Of a DNA stretch of 64,000 bases, positions 62,350 to 64,000 are shown piece after piece. Location: NCBI GenBank assembly GCA_950295325.1, contig OX485804.1, forward strand, positions 30,010,001 to 30,074,000. Direction: 5' to 3'. This DNA is from Polytrichum commune (lineage: Eukaryota > Streptophyta > Polytrichopsida > Polytrichales > Polytrichaceae). The notes under the pieces were generated by a model. The model ran no database searches and was not told where the DNA came from. It was given only the letters and a program-made list of their open reading frames with translations. The position numbers and the translations under genes were made by a program. The first letter of the stretch is position 1; every line of letters begins with the position of its first letter.

Positions 62350-62705
62350 GAGCCGAATCTGTTCTACAGAATTCTCTATATTTCTCCATTTGTCCTTCAA
62401 GTCGGCAGTCAAGCGTTAGCGAAATACATCTTGATATTTGTGTGAGATTCTCATTAAACTCCTTCCAACTCTTCAACTCCCCCACTCAAACATGCAACTT
62501 CCTTATCACTAAACATCATCTTCTTATGATGATTCTATGTCGAGCTTGAGCCGGTTGGGAGAGTAGATTTGGTCTCCAAACCCTTATGGAGTTGCATGAA
62601 AATCTTACACAACTGTCGAGATGTGTTGTGCTAACGCTCAGACGTCGGCGTGAAGGACAAATGCAGAAATATAGAAAATTCTGTAGAATTAAACTTAGTC
62701 TCAGT
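62350..62705. repeat. Inverted repeat with coding-like arms
   Basis: Arms at 62350-62472 and 62583-62705 are imperfect inverted copies of about 122 bp. Read outward-in, both encode related peptides: ENLTQISRCISLTLDCRLEG on the minus strand and ENLTQLSRCVVLTLRRRREG on the plus strand, followed by GQMEKYREFC and GQMQKYRKFC. The protein similarity suggests duplication of an exon fragment rather than a simple MITE. The family is unknown to me. Confidence 0.65.
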
Positions 62706-63770
62706 TTAGGGTGTATGATAAAGTGTGACGGGGTGTTGATCTGTAAGCGTTTTGTTGCCGCCATAACGACATGTAAGTGAACTGTTTCACCATGACGACA
62801 AGTTTTGAGATTTTTTGAGAGTATGCAATTTTTAAGATATTGAGATGATCGTCGTTGTAAGGAGAGATAGAGCAAATACAAGTAGAGTCTAGAAGAAGTC
62901 GGTGAGTGGTAGAAAGGGAGAAGGCAGTTGTCGAGGGATCAATTTGTCTGTGAGGGTGAGATTCGGTCGAGTGACGAAATTGCAGGTATCTCCAGAGTGG
63001 AAATCAGGCTGACTTTTGTTTAATCTTGTCAAACTTCACACCTCCAAGCTTCGCCTGCATCTGATGAGGGAAATGTAGCAGGGATGTATAAGTACTATAC
63101 GGCGCTATCGATTGTATGTTTGTTTACTTCCTTTCTTTAATGTTCATCGATCCTGCACGAGATTCACTTGGTCTGCCATAACCTGTGACCGGCATATAAG
63201 TGGACTTTCGTCTTTAACATAAGGATAACCGCATGTAAAAAACTGGCCCACCAATTTAGAGAAATCACAAGGTCTGGAGAATCATACAGAAAAAAACCTT
63301 GAGGGTAAATTTCCAGACTTCCGTTAGATTGTGATAGAAGCTCGCAGTGAGATCCAAAAGACTGTTTGTTTTCCACCAAACATATCATAGGTAGATCATG
63401 TGTAATTTCAAAGTCAGAAGAACGTGTCCAGTTGGTGAGCGTGCAGTGGACCCAATTGTTGCAGACGATCGATAACATGCATGGAGACCCTGCACTGAAG
63501 CGTCACCTACACAAATCTTGCTTTCCCTTTCTTAATTATAACACATTGAGGCTGTTATGAGCTCTAGATTGGCAGTGGTGTTACAACAAAAACTGGCTGA
63601 GATTAATGCCCGGAATTGCCCACACCAATCTGCAATTGGCAATAGGATGGGTGAAGAATCACTTACCTTACATTCTCAACCCAATCAGGAAGTTAAGACT
63701 TTCATAACCATCCGAATCTTGTGTATTTACTGCATAGTACTTGAAGATTTGCCACAACATAACACTACGC
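62706..63770. other. Region with possible but unproven minus-strand exons
   Basis: The minus strand at 63164-63478 has protein-like composition (for example NKQSFGSHCELLSQSNGSLE) but I cannot assign a family or join it to neighbours. Confidence 0.25.
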
Positions 63771-63892
63771 TGCCGATGAGCTGTGTTCATGGGCCCTGCT
63801 ACTGATTCGAGAATAAAGCCTCTGGATGACTGCTTCGATCAGACTGAATCTAAAGTCAGGGCACTTGAACACAGCTCATCAGTACTTAGAGT
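63770..63892. repeat. Short inverted repeat
   Basis: GATGAGCTGTGTTCA near 63775 and TGAACACAGCTCATC near 63874 are perfect inverted 15-mers separated by about 85 bp. Confidence 0.7.
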
Positions 63893-63931
63893 GATCGATG
63901 TTATGAAATCGAGAACTAAGCTTATACGTAC

Positions 63932-64000
63932 TTGAAACCATCAATAGTTATTGCAGTATCCACGCGTTCAGCATGACCAAATGCAAGAGTGGCTATTCAC
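63932..64000 (-). CDS. Possible partial exon at the right edge
   Basis: The minus strand from the window edge is open (IATLAFGHAERVDTAITIDG, then FK) and stops at a strong GTACGT donor. Composition is protein-like but the family is not recognised. The rest of the gene would lie to the right, with later exons possibly at 63.2-63.5 kb. Confidence 0.35.

Noticed and set aside
1-64000. CRISPR arrays, bacterial operons or phage genes
   Set aside because: The window has spliced plant nuclear genes and plant transposons throughout; no spacer-repeat array or prokaryotic gene order is present.
1-64000. tRNA or rRNA genes
   Set aside because: I saw no cloverleaf with A and B box motifs and no rRNA-like sequence; a tRNA scan would settle this.

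Overview
This is a nuclear window from a land plant that still makes swimming sperm, so a bryophyte, lycophyte or fern; I cannot narrow it further. The land-plant call rests on an intact CP24 (Lhcb6) antenna gene, a chloroplast FtsY gene and a Ty3/gypsy chromovirus with the usual plant initiator-Met primer site. The sperm call rests on a CYB5D1-type gene, whose family belongs to cilia and is not expected in flowering plants. The DNA is AT-rich, genes are sparse and intron-rich, and the space between them is packed with small inverted-repeat transposons.

Layout. 1-4.6 kb: AT-rich DNA with a Mutator-like and a CACTA-like MITE and an 81-bp tandem repeat. 4.6-6.4 kb (+): Lhcb6, two exons, with repeat arrays in its intron and downstream. 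8.1-11.4 kb (-): CYB5D1-like gene, four exons. 11.4-19.8 kb: no gene seen, several MITEs. 19.9-24.0 kb (-): cpFtsY, all 11 exons resolved with consistent phases, and a large foldback directly upstream. 26.4-36.2 kb (-): a protein kinase exon (34.5-36.2 kb) followed by a chain of small exons encoding the second WD40 propeller of TOPLESS-type corepressors. The kinase exon ends on a perfect splice donor that overlaps its apparent stop codon, and phases agree along the whole chain, so this may be one roughly 1,125-residue kinase-TOPLESS propeller fusion. 37.7-40.3 kb: repeats and a Harbinger-like MITE.

41.2-48.0 kb: about 190-bp inverted repeats flank a pogo/Jerky-type transposase (45.0-47.3 kb, + strand) that keeps its three catalytic Asp but has two in-frame stops. 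49.0-49.8 kb (-): the 3' half of a Ulp1 SUMO protease with all catalytic residues, lacking its 5' exons. 50.3-54.1 kb: two halves of a Harbinger-like MITE separated by a GC-richer, LTR-like segment. 54.19-60.55 kb (-): a young chromodomain Ty3/gypsy element (348-bp LTRs differing at 6 sites, 5-bp target duplication) inserted into a MITE that has a near-identical copy at 25.4 kb. Its pol carries three in-frame stops and an altered protease motif. 60.9-64 kb: AT-rich DNA with an inverted repeat and a possible exon at the right edge.

Lhcb6 and cpFtsY belong to one pathway, since cpFtsY helps insert light-harvesting proteins into thylakoids, but their proximity is probably chance. Exon coordinates were worked out by hand from splice sites, phase continuity and remembered family features; no alignment was run.
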